This document shows, piece after piece, positions 22,851 to 32,400 of a stretch of DNA of 64,000 nucleotides (positions are counted from its first letter, which is position 1; every line of letters begins with the position of its first letter). Position numbers and translations under genes: made by a program. The DNA comes from Ceratobasidium sp. AG-K (taxonomy: Eukaryota > Basidiomycota > Agaricomycetes > Cantharellales > Ceratobasidiaceae). The DNA lies in NCBI GenBank assembly GCA_037039685.1, contig JAWNGF010000011.1, positions 1,240,001 through 1,304,000 on the forward strand, read 5' to 3'. The notes under the pieces are model-generated. The model did not search any database. It was given only the letters and a program-made list of their open reading frames with translations, and had not been told where the DNA came from.

Positions 22851-25618
22851 ATGCCCCTTCGCCTCTTATTCACTGGTATCAACACTCCACCTCCCCAATC
22901 GTCTGCGACTCTCGCCTCTGCTCTCCCTTCTGCTCGTGTCGCCAACCCAGCAACACCCAGGGTATGTCCAACGACCCGTACTGCTATAATTTCGGCGTAC
23001 TGATTGCCTGTTGTTTAGGAAAGTCAGAATGGTGAAGAAGATCTGGACGCGTCCGCCGGCGGACCCAGGTACAAGTCGCGCTCCGGTCGCCCAGTCACCC
23101 CCACCAAGCGCAGCTTCCAGCACCGTAAGTATAGTATCTACACCTCGTCGTTGCAAGCGATATCTTACGGTTTGTTTAGGGGCCACAGTCCAACGCAGGC
23201 AGACAAGCCTTACTCGCCGAGCAAAAGCAAAGGCTATCAACGCTGCTGGCCAGGATGCGGGCAAGCGAAAAGGTAAGGCTAGCCGCTCTGCGTCGGCGCC
23301 GTCCGGTGCCGCCCCCACCACCGATGTCGAAGACGATGAGGACTATGACGACGGGGACGACTCCGACAAAGAATGCCCCAGTCCCGGTGCGTAACCCCAC
23401 GTCATTCAGGCCAACTTTACATTGACGCAACCTTTAGTCGTCCCCACCTCCGACCCGCGCGAGCTCCTCCAGCAGCTCGCGGGAGAGACCTACAGGGACG
23501 AGCTCGGCGACCCAAGCTTCTGCCGCGACCTCACAGCCCAAATCAACGAGCTCCTCAAAGACGAAGAGAAGAGGGAGCAGTTCTCGCGGGAAACCCTCCA
23601 GGAGGCGCTCCGGATCGTTCGCCGAACTCCGTCGGCCTCCCATGACGCTTCGCGGCATGTCTCTCCGGTGAGGGTTTAATTAATTTGTGTATTACTTTCC
23701 TAATCGAGTATCTTACAGGGCGACAAACCTCCTCAACTAAGCGGTGATGGCGATCATCCTAGGGACCATGAGCCCCAGCCTGGTGTGTGCTACGGTTCTC
23801 CTTCACGGATCACAACTAATAGGCTTTACGTAGGGGATAAACGGCGGTCGGATGCGTCCCAGGCCGGTCCATCCAAGCGCGGTCGGGTTGGGCTCTCCAA
23901 AACCCCCAGCACCGTCGCCGAGGGATCACCGCCTCTGTTCGGCACCCTTCCTCCCGGCGGACTGCCAGGCGTTGCAGCCCCTCCAGGGCTGCCCCGCACG
24001 GCTATCCGCCCTCGAATGGAGATGCCGAAGGGGCTCCCTCGCAGCAAGGCAATATATATCGACCGGTCTCCCTCTCCATTGCCTGCGGCCTTCCGAGCCC
24101 CCCTCGATGACACTCAGACTGTGCCCGAGGATACTCAGACCGTGCCCGAGGACACTCAGACCGTGCCCGAGGACGACATCCCCGGCCCTGGACCTGCTCC
24201 ATCGTCGCCCGATCTCGGGGCCCCTCCGGCCGCTCGTCAGCCTTCGCCTCCGCCGGCGGCGTTGTCAAGCCGCAACTCTGGGCCTAGGGCGCCCCCAGCG
24301 GATCCTATTTCTCAGGCTGCCCTCGCCCTTACGCAGCAATTCGATGAGATGGCTGCAAAGTTTGATCGGAGCCAGCGCTTTCGGACACGGGCCTTTGCGA
24401 TGCGAACAGACCGCCAGGACCCTCAGCGGCCATTGAACGCGGACTATCTACCGGAGGAAGATGCGGCCATCCGGGCCGAAGCGCGGGATGTGGCCGAAGG
24501 AAAACCGGTAAGTACCACAAACACGTCCTGGTGGCCAAGGCCTTACTCACGAACAGGCCAAACGTAAACGTAAACGAAAGGTGGGGCTCAACTGCCAAAG
24601 TGGTTACCCCCGCCAGGCTGCTTCCCGTGCGATTGCCGATCTGGCCGCGTACTTGTTCGCCACCGGCCCCTACATCCCGTACGGTAGCCTCCTTGTTGTG
24701 GCAATGGAGGCGTACGAGCGTGCCTTCCTGGTTGAATTTCCCGGCTTCCCTATTGAAGAGCCGTTTTCGGAACTCATTGAGGCCGTACGTACGCGCGTTT
24801 CTTGGTTATGTGATTATACTGACAGATTACGAACTAGATTGCCGACCGCGCTCCCATTGCCCGGACGGCCGCCAAGGTCAATGTGCGACCACTCATGACC
24901 GCCGCGGGTGGATTCGGGTTCATGGCCAATCCTGAGACCCAGGTGGAGGTTGACGCTAATGTAGCGTTGTATCAAGCAATCCGCGACGATTTCCATTACG
25001 GGGTAAGCTCATGCTCTATGTCGATATGACTGCACTCTAACATCTGAAACTCGTCAGGATCTCAATGACCCTCAGTCGCATTACGAACACCGTGCGCTGA
25101 AAACAGCGTTCGTTCAAGCTTTCTTTTCGGACCCCCATTCTCCCTGCGCCGTTTACCATGTCTATTTCCAGTATGCCGTTTCGCCTCAGTCAATTGCGGT
25201 AATGCTTACCCTGGTACGTGTTGTCGGTGCTACCCCGATCATCGATCAACTGACGTGCGTGTTCTTGGATTCTAGGTCGAGTCGTGCATCCATGAATGGA
25301 GCACGGGCAAGTTGAAGAAAGAGAACCTCAACTCGAGGGTCCAGGGCGCCATGTACGAGAAGCATATGCATAATTTGCGCATTTTTTCCAAGGCCGCCGC
25401 TGGGCGTTTCGAGCGGATGCGTGAGTCTTACTACGCGGCCGGATGGTAAGCTTTTCCCACCCCATTTCCACACACGCCGTTGACAGCTATCCCTTAGTCG
25501 CAACGCAGTATTTGAGGTCGCCGTCAATACCAACAACCAGGTTCAGCCAACAATCCGTTACGAGGATATTCGCCCGGACACGCCGCCTCCTACCAACTCC
25601 TCCGTCGACTCCGCTTGA
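22851..25618 (+). CDS. DUF6532-like accessory protein of element B
   Basis: Function unknown. Starts MPLRLLFTGINTPPPQSS at 22851. Exons include RRQTSLTRRAKAKAINAAG, an acidic patch (DVEDDEDYDDGDDSD), and a segment with helix-rich LLQQLAGETYRDELGD and EALRIVRRTPS. A proline-rich stretch contains three DTQTVPE repeats. Further on is a nuclear-localisation-like AKRKRKRK followed by RAIADLAAYLFATGPYIPYG. The C-terminal globular part has APIARTAAKVNVRPLM, ALYQAIRDDFHYG, AVSPQSIAVMLTLVESCIHE, WSTGKL and YEKHMHNLRIFSKAAAGRF, ending PTNSSVDSA. The IAxxLTxxExxxxEWSTG pattern recalls DUF6532, by memory only. Same place and orientation relative to its transposase as the gene in A. Some exon joins are approximate. 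Confidence 0.65.
24109..24171 (+). repeat. 3 x 21-bp in-frame tandem repeat
   Basis: Encodes three consecutive DTQTVPE units in the disordered part of the DUF6532-like protein of B. Confidence 0.85.
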
Positions 25619-26571
25619 TCGAATCCAACGCGTGCCCGGTTGACCCGGCTCCTGCTAGCTGTTTATATACAAGAACACTTGCTCTGTACACTGCCTCGTA
25701 TGCCTTTCCCTCTTGTGCACTGCCTCGTATGCCTTTCCCTCTTGTACATTGCCTCGTATGCCTACCTCCCACTACTCGTCCTCTATTCTAGTTTCCCATC
25801 GTGTTTGGTGTTATACACGCTGTCGTCTGCGCGATTGGTTGCTATTTGTACATTCTGTAACTCACAATAAAGCGCTGGCCGTTTGAATCGTTTTGAAAAT
25901 TTGTGCATGGTGTTTGGGTATCATCAACGGAAGGACCATAGTTCCAGAATTTAATCGTAGTTAGAAAACTTGTCTACAAATCTGGGAGCGCGAACTACGT
26001 TAGCCGAATCTCATTCGTGGCTTGCTGATTAGGTTGACTCGGTACCGTTACCCTATCAACTCAATGCAGCGCCCGTCGGCCCAACTATGCGAATGTACTC
26101 AACATGGCGGACTAGAACGTTGATAACCTAAATCACACATGCCCGGTAAATATCCTAATATGGTTATTGTAAACCGATTTGAACACCAACAATCCAAATC
26201 GCGAGTATACATCTAAATATGCGAATTGAACCAACGAAGGGAAATTGAACATTGACAATCTAAATCACGCGTATACATCTAAGCATGCGAATTCGAACAC
26301 TAGAGGGAAATTGTACGTCGACCATCTAAATTACGTCGTTGTGTCAGATAAGACTAAGTCAACTAAAATGCACCCACAATCTAAACAGGCCAAAGCAGGA
26401 GTGGACATCGAATTCAACTAACCGTGAGATATTACATGCACGAGGTTCCATTTGACTAACGAATACGTACGTGCTCTAAATTGTACCCAAGTTGGACCTC
26501 CCCGATCGGATTACACAGGGCAAAGACGTTTGCCCTAACCGTCTAACCGGTGCACATTAGCTTTAATTACC
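25619..26571. other. B right subterminal region with direct repeats
   Basis: No gene. First a 3' untranslated region with a roughly 31-bp tandem repeat (CTGCCTCGTATGCCTTTCCC, three copies in 25678-25767). Then subterminal repeats: two roughly 55-bp units near 26180-26300 containing TATACATCTAAATATGCGA and TATACATCTAAGCATGCGA, and a third partial copy. Such repeats are candidate transposase B sites. Confidence 0.5.
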
Positions 26572-26599
26572 CTCGATTAGGTCAGGCCATTTTTACTGA
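26572..26599 (-). repeat. right terminal inverted repeat of B
   Basis: Reverse complement begins TCAGTAAAAATGGCCTGACC. Followed by the CG target duplication at 26600-26601. Confidence 0.7.
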
Positions 26600-26634
26600 C
26601 GTCTGGTGATTTGAGGATTTATAGTACTTTATAG

Positions 26635-26664
26635 TCCTCCTAAGCTGGGCGGGTTTTTGCTGAT
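26635..26664 (-). repeat. right terminal inverted repeat of A
   Basis: Reverse complement begins ATCAGCAAAAACCCGCC, then CAGCTTAGGAGGA. Followed by the target duplication GC at 26665-26666. Confidence 0.85.
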
Positions 26665-27691
26665 GCTGATGGAGCGGTTTTGTGGGCACCTCCTACCAGC
26701 CGTTAAGAACCGCACCCGGCCATACGAGCACCTCGATAACTATGTCCAACGGCGCGCACAGATGCAGGTCGTATCTAGGATACACAATCTGCCTTCACTT
26801 TCGGAGCCCCACGTCGAGTACAGGTACGAACATGGAGAAAAAATATCCTCGAAAGAGACGATATATGAAGAATGTGAGTTTTTGTTTTATTCTAACATTG
26901 TGAGGTTATTTACACAATTACGAACTCCGAAAAGTTCCGCTCATTGTACTTGGGGGACCAGTGAGGAGCGACATCCGTCTCGAAAATCCGCTACTGCGCC
27001 AACTAACACGGTATTTCGGTCCCATTTACCCGCGACTTCGTCGGCTCGAGCTCGAAGAACGAATCGGCCCCGAATCAATCGTGCGTTACGGCCGGTTTCG
27101 CCTAGCTGGGGATGGAGATCGTTTCCGCACGGCAGAGTTGATTGATAGGGATACAATCGCTCGCGACAACTCGTTCGTTAAGGTACGTGCACACAGTCCT
27201 TTTCGCCAGATTTCCCTCTCACTGTTTCATGCTAAATTGTCTCCCCACACCACCAGTACGACCTCTTACCGGACGCAAATGCGAATTATCCCAACCGGCC
27301 CGACGTCCCAATGCGTGAAACCCAATACGGTCGCTTATTGGATATCTATCATGTCCTCTTTACCGACGAGTGAGTCCCAGCTTTCCCTCGAACCTTGATC
27401 TATCTAACACCCATATATCTCAGCGACGGCATCCCCCAACGGTATATACTCGCACGCATCACGCAGTGTCACACGGACGGCCGTGATGCGGCCGCACCTG
27501 AAAACCCAGTAGTCTCATTCGACGCTGCCAGAATGTCACGAACAACCCCGGATATCGTACATATATCTACATTAGTAGCTGTGGTGGGAAGGGTTAGCCT
27601 AGGCGGGAACCGCTGGGCTATTGTCGACCGAAGCAGAGATAGCGCGCGAGCTCAATTTGTTGATGACGTAGGAAACGTTGAATTCGAATAA
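26665..27691 (+). pseudogene. transposase X, 3' part (displaced exon set)
   Basis: Starts immediately at the right target duplication of element A with LMERFCGHLLPAVKNR, which is what follows WASWAF in this transposase family. Joining 6527 to 26667 keeps the frame. Further exons read PLIVLGGPVRSDIRLE, GRLLDIYHVLF and DGIPQRYILARITQC, separated by short introns (acceptors near 26950, 27256 and 27424), and end GNVEFE before a stop at 27691. As it stands this part has no start or promoter of its own and is unlikely to be expressed as a functional protein. Confidence 0.75.
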
Positions 27692-27805
27692 ACTATCCTG
27701 TATAATACTTTACAAGCTTCCCGCACACGTATATATTTAGCTCCAACAAACTGCCTTTCTTGTGACGACACCGCGTGCCAACAAGCATAAGCTGGGTGCC
27801 TGAAG

Positions 27806-27961
27806 CACTACAAGAAGTGCGTCCGAGACATTGAATCGTTTATTCGGCCCCGTGACTTCGATTTTCACCAGCCGACGGCACTTCCCTAGTGCCAATAATT
27901 GAGAAGCACTTCTTAGTAGTGTCAACGTCACTCCCTTAAAGTGAGAAGTGACGTTGACACT
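27806..27961. repeat. two adjoining inverted repeats with CACTAC ends
   Basis: GCACTACAAGAAGTGC at 27806 pairs with GCACTTCTTAGTAGTG ending 27921 (one extra base). Overlapping it, AGTGTCAACGTCACT (27918-27932) pairs perfectly with AGTGACGTTGACACT (27947-27961), leaving a 14-nt loop. May be the right terminal region of CACTA-like element X or a separate small non-autonomous element. Confidence 0.6.
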
Positions 27962-28169
27962 CAGGGAAAGTTCGGCGGCTTCCCACAGTGAGAGGTGGAG
28001 AGAGAGCAAAATTGCGCATATCTCAAGTCAATAAATACATGGAATCTTGGTAATCAGTGGTAAGAGAAATTGTAGTAGATGACCTTCTGAGCAGATGTAC
28101 TTATTGAAGCGAAGGCTGAATTGGATTAGGTAGTGAGTTGTGATCAACACAACACGCTGTGTTTTACGT

Positions 28170-28316
28170 CACCAAAATCCTCCAGTGCTAACAAGCGCCG
28201 ATTTGCTCCTGCGTGCTCGCTTGGATGAAGGAGTACCTACGAGCACCGATGGCACAGCCACTTGGGTGCTCCTGCGTGCCCCTTTATCCAAGCGAGCACG
28301 CATAAGAAATTTGGTG
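28170..28316. repeat. foldback (MITE-like) sequence
   Basis: CACCAAAATC at the left pairs with AAATTTGGTG at the right, and inside GCGTGCTCGCTTGGAT (28211-28226) pairs perfectly with 28286-28301. The 147-bp unit could fold into one long hairpin. Confidence 0.65.
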
Positions 28317-29454
28317 CTTACGAGCCCAAGGGAGATCCATCGGATTTGCTTGAGTAGTCATTTCACATGGGGTTACTAGGAAAACCTCGAGCTTGAAACA
28401 ACTGTATGCAGACAACGAGGCCACTGCAACTTATAACTCAATGATAAAAGCTACTCCAAAGCTCTCGGGCTATCATTTCTATTATTACAGCCTGTCAAAA
28501 TTCCATGTATTTATTGACTTGATATATGGGCAATTTTGCTCTCTCCACCCCTGCATGAGTTCCGTAACTGCAATCGCGCTATAAGTGCCACAAATTTCAC
28601 TGATCTTGCGTTATCTGCAACTTTTATTAGTGCGGCTATGGCATCCGGGAGGCATGCACGGCGGGAGACGTGCATTTATCCTTCTGCGTTACTTTTTGTA
28701 ACCCCGAGTACATGCCAGTGTGGGCTCAGGTGCGGCTTTCGCTTCAACCCTATCTCGAAGGTATATGACATTGACGTCCAGGTAATATGCCCTTGCCCTT
28801 GATTACCTTCGAACTAACTTCTTGGTACGGACTTGCAATTTTCATTCGTCCACTAATAATTACGCCTCAAGTCTAGCTCAAATGTAAGGCTCAGGAGTGG
28901 AGAGATATCGTGATTACAACTCGGCCAGGTATTGTGCTTCATAAGGTATTGGGTCTGATGGACACGAAGTGGCAATAACTGACCGCCTACTCGACAGTGG
29001 ACTCACTCGCAGCAGAGCTATGCTGGGGAACCCACGTGGAACCTGGGGGGACGGTGTCACAATTAGGTGTGGGAATCTCAAAGATATCAAAACTACATAT
29101 AGACGGATTACTTACAATAACCACGTTGCATGTGAAGACAACTTCCTAGATCTTATGCTGGCTTTAAGAATGGCACTAACACCCAAGCCCCCCGTTCTCA
29201 TTCAGAATCTTCTTCTTACATGGTTTACAGTCGTATAGTCAGTGAATACACGGTAACATGAGAGAGACAAGACCAATCGACGAAGTGATCGAACTCCTCA
29301 CAAGCAACTAAAACTAGTACAGAAGTTCACTTCGAGACAGAAAACAACGCTAACAAAAGGATCACGGATAAGTTGAACGCAGGAGATGTTATGGGTGTAA
29401 AGGGCGGACGCACGTGATGGGTAAATGCACAAGTACAACCGAACTATGGTTAGA

Positions 29455-32400
29455 CTATCCAGACTCCAACAATGGGTTGAGGCCGGACTCGGAATTAGAT
29501 TCTGGCCCTCGGCCAATCGCCTCCACTTCAGCCGTAAGGACATTGGACTCGTCATATCGGCCTTGATCCTGATAGGTAAACGAGAGATTTCGCATGGTAG
29601 TTAGCGTATGGGGATGACTGTCACCGAGCACCCGCTTGCGAGCAGCCAGCACTTCGACCTCGAGCGACTGTGCATCTGCCGACCGACCCTGTTTATGGTA
29701 CGTCACTGCTAGGTTTGCCATGCTCCACAGTGTTTCAGGATGATCGTCTCTGAGCACCCGCTTGCGAGCAGCCAGCACCTCGACCTCGAGCGACTGTGCA
29801 TCTGCCAACCGACCCTCGTTCTTGTACGTCACAGCTAGGTTTGCCATGCTCCACAGTGTGTCAGGATGGTCGTCTCCGAGCACCCGCTTGCGAGCAGCCA
29901 GCACTTCCACCTGGAGCGACTCTGCATCCGCCAACCGACCCTGGTTATGGTACGTCACTGCTAGGCTTGCCATGCTCGACAGTGTGTGAGGATGGTCGTC
30001 TCCGAGCACCCGCTTGCGAGCAGCCAGCACTTCCACCTGGAGCGACTCTGCATCCGCCAACCGACCCTGGTTATGGTACGTCACTGCTAGGCTTGCCATG
30101 CTCGACAGTGTGTGAGGATGGTCGTCTCCGAGCACCCGCTTGTGAGCAGCCAGCACTTCGACCTCAGGCAACTGTGCATCTGCCAACCGACCCTCGTTCT
30201 TGTACGTCACTGCTAGGCTTGCCATGCTCGACAGTGCGCGAGGATGGTCGTCTCCGAGCACCCGCTTGCGAGCAGCCAGCACTTCCACCTGGAGCGACTC
30301 TGCATCCGCCAACCGACCCTGGTTATGGTACGTCGCTGCTAGGCTTGCCATGCTCGACAGTGTGTGAGGATGGTCGTCTCCGAGCACCCGCTTGCGAGCA
30401 GCCAGCACTTCGACCTCGAGCGACTCTGCATCTGCCAACCGACCCTCGTTCTTGTACGTCACTGCTAGGCTTGCCATGCTCCACGGTGTGTGAGGATGGT
30501 CGTCTCCAAGCACCCGCTTGCGAGCAGCCAGCACTTCGACCTCGAGCGACTCTGCATCTGCCAACCGACCCTCGTTCTTGTACGTCACTGCTAGGCTTGC
30601 CATGCTCGACAGTGTGTGAGGATGGTCGTCTCCGAGCACCCGCTTGCGAGCAGCCAGCACTTCGACCTCGAGCGACTCTGCATCTGCCAACCGACCCTCG
30701 TTCTTGTATGTCACAGCTAGGTTTGCCATGCTCCACAGTGTGTCAGGATGATCGTCTCCGAGCACCCGCTTGCAAGCAGCCAGCACTTCCACCTGGAGCG
30801 ACTCTGCATCCGCCAACCGACCCTGGTTATGGTACGTCACTGCTAGGCTTGCCATGCTCGACAGTGTGTGAGGATGGTCGTCTCCGAGCACCCGCTTGCG
30901 AGCAGCCAGCACCTCGACCTGGAGCGACTCTGCATCTGCCAACCGACCCTGGTCATAGTACGTCGCCGCTAGGTTTGCCATGCTCGACAGTGTGTCAGGA
31001 TGGTCGTCTCCGAGCACCCGTTTCTGAGAAGCCATAACTTTGACAAGCATCACTTCCGCTTCTTTCAGTCGACCAAGCTTTCTTTGCGTTGTGGCCAGGT
31101 ATCTCGAACTCTCCATTGTGGAAGGATGATCGTCACCTAGCGCGTTGGCTCTTCCTTTCAGCACGAGTTTCTCTAAGGGCTCGCACTTCACGAAGTTGCC
31201 CATTGTGCGATAGACCGCTGCAAACTCCCAAGCATTGTTTGGGCTTGGGGTCCGATTGGAATCCATTATTTCGGTCAGGTGGGGGAGCATTGCCCGCCTG
31301 TAAGCGTGGTCCTCGGTGTCTCGTCGGGCTTCGATTGAACGAGCGAGTAAGAATGCTGTGTTTGTCGGCGCATCATCATGTGGTAGGGTTGAGCGTGCCC
31401 ACTGTTGTACGAGTGGGTGAAGCCGATAAACGTTTGTAGTAATGTCTAAATCAATCACAGATAAGCAAACAAGTTCCCCCATTGCTGCAAAGAACTGCCG
31501 ACTGTTCCATTCTCCATTTTTAGCAAATAGTTCAAGGATATCTGTGACTTCTTGCTGTGATTTGCGTTCCGATTCGGTTGCAGGTACTGTTGGCTTGTAG
31601 TGCTTGAGGTTTTCGTAAGCCCGCTGAAAGATTGCCTCTGAAATCCCGCTTCGATGCATAGGGATACACAGCTTCCATAGCTTCTCGGAAGCTGTTCCCA
31701 CCAGAGGTTTGTTTAGTGCCCAGGTGGTAAATACCGAGCGCTCATAATCATCTAACTGAAGGCTAGTCATTCCATCGCCTTCCAAGGTTTCTCGACGCTC
31801 CCGCAGGAACATTTTATAGTACCGGGCAATACTGCACTGCGTCCTCGAGATGAATGCCCCGCATTGGACGATTGCGAGGGCCAAATGCCCGAACTCCTAT
31901 GTTGTAGGTACCAGAAAGGATGTGTCAGAACCCAGCAATATTTCAAGCTTCGAGAACCACTTTTAAACCGTACCTGGAGAAGACTAGAAGCTGTTGTAAT
32001 TTCTGCAGGCTCCAGCCCGTCCTTTCGTAGTCTCGCGGCCTCGAACAGTAGCTCAATTGCCTCTTCTGGATCCATTTCGTCAATCTTGCAGTCCGAATCC
32101 CGCCCACGAGCCTGGCATGCAACCGTCTTGTGCCGTGTGGTGATCAGAATATCGCACTTATCTACTCGAGGAAAGTAGTCATGCACCCGGACCCCGGGAT
32201 TGTCCACATTGTCAATCAGTATCAGCCAACGTGCTCTACGTTGCTCGAACCACTGTAGCGCATCGGTGTATTCCTTTCCGACATGTTTGGTCTCAGCAAA
32301 CCGGCTCAGAGCTGACTCTATGCTACTGCGTGAGGTCCCATCAATGAACAGGATACCTTCAAACCTAAGCAAGCGAAAAGTTGAGCCAACGGAGAGGCGC

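Larger units (their letters stand above)
15390..26599. mobile_element. Plavaka-type DNA transposon B (11.2 kb, with extra cargo)
   Basis: Ends begin TCAGTAAAAA on the left and as reverse complement on the right. Beyond these ten bases similarity is looser (GGTCCGATCGAATTAGGG against TGGCCTGACCTAATCGAGGG). A CG duplication flanks the element (15388-15389 and 26600-26601). The core TCAG(T/C)AAAAA is shared with element A, fitting one superfamily. Content: coiled-coil protein gene (minus), cyclin gene (minus), Plavaka transposase (minus) and a DUF6532-like gene (plus). The boundary is less certain than for A because the interrupted site is non-coding. Confidence 0.75.
6528..26664. mobile_element. 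Plavaka-type DNA transposon A (about 8.9 kb, carrying B inside)
   Basis: Termini are inverted repeats beginning ATCAGCAAAAACCCGCC. About 27 of the first 30 bases match between the left end and the reverse complement of the right end. It is flanked by a 2-bp duplication GC (6526-6527 and 26665-26666). Removing the element and one GC leaves TTCGTGCTGATGG, which restores the X reading frame, so the boundaries are well supported. Own content: Plavaka transposase (minus, 7884-11371) and a divergently transcribed DUF6532-like gene (11847-14489). Element B sits 65 bp from its right end. Confidence 0.85.
3925..27691 (+). mobile_element. Tnp2-like (CMC/CACTA-type) DNA transposon X, interrupted by A and B
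   Basis: The limits given are those of the transposase coding sequence. The element termini were not located. Its gene is split by a 20.1-kb insertion (6528-26664) that is itself composite. The two halves together look like a full-length transposase with no other frameshift seen, so the insertion is probably recent. Inverted repeats at 27806-27961 with CACTAC and AGTGTC motifs lie just after the stop codon and may belong to the right end of X. Confidence 0.65.
27692..29454. other. gene-free region after transposase X
   Basis: Between the stop of X and the end of the NLR gene. It contains two foldback sequences listed separately. The remaining 28320-29454 shows short open frames without family signatures, and I see no gene in it. 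Confidence 0.4.

Noticed and set aside
3628..27961. AGTGTCCAACAACG at 3628 as left terminus of X matching AGTGTCAACG at the right hairpin
   Set aside because: Only the first six bases match well and no equal flanking duplication was found.
29635..31020. CRISPR-like regular repeats
   Set aside because: Contiguous 126-bp coding repeats without spacers, in a eukaryotic intron-bearing gene.
29796..31037. 413-residue plus-strand open frame with tandem repeats
   Set aside because: Antisense shadow of the TPR array; repeats in DNA force an open frame on the other strand. The minus strand has the TPR consensus and spliced NB-ARC context.
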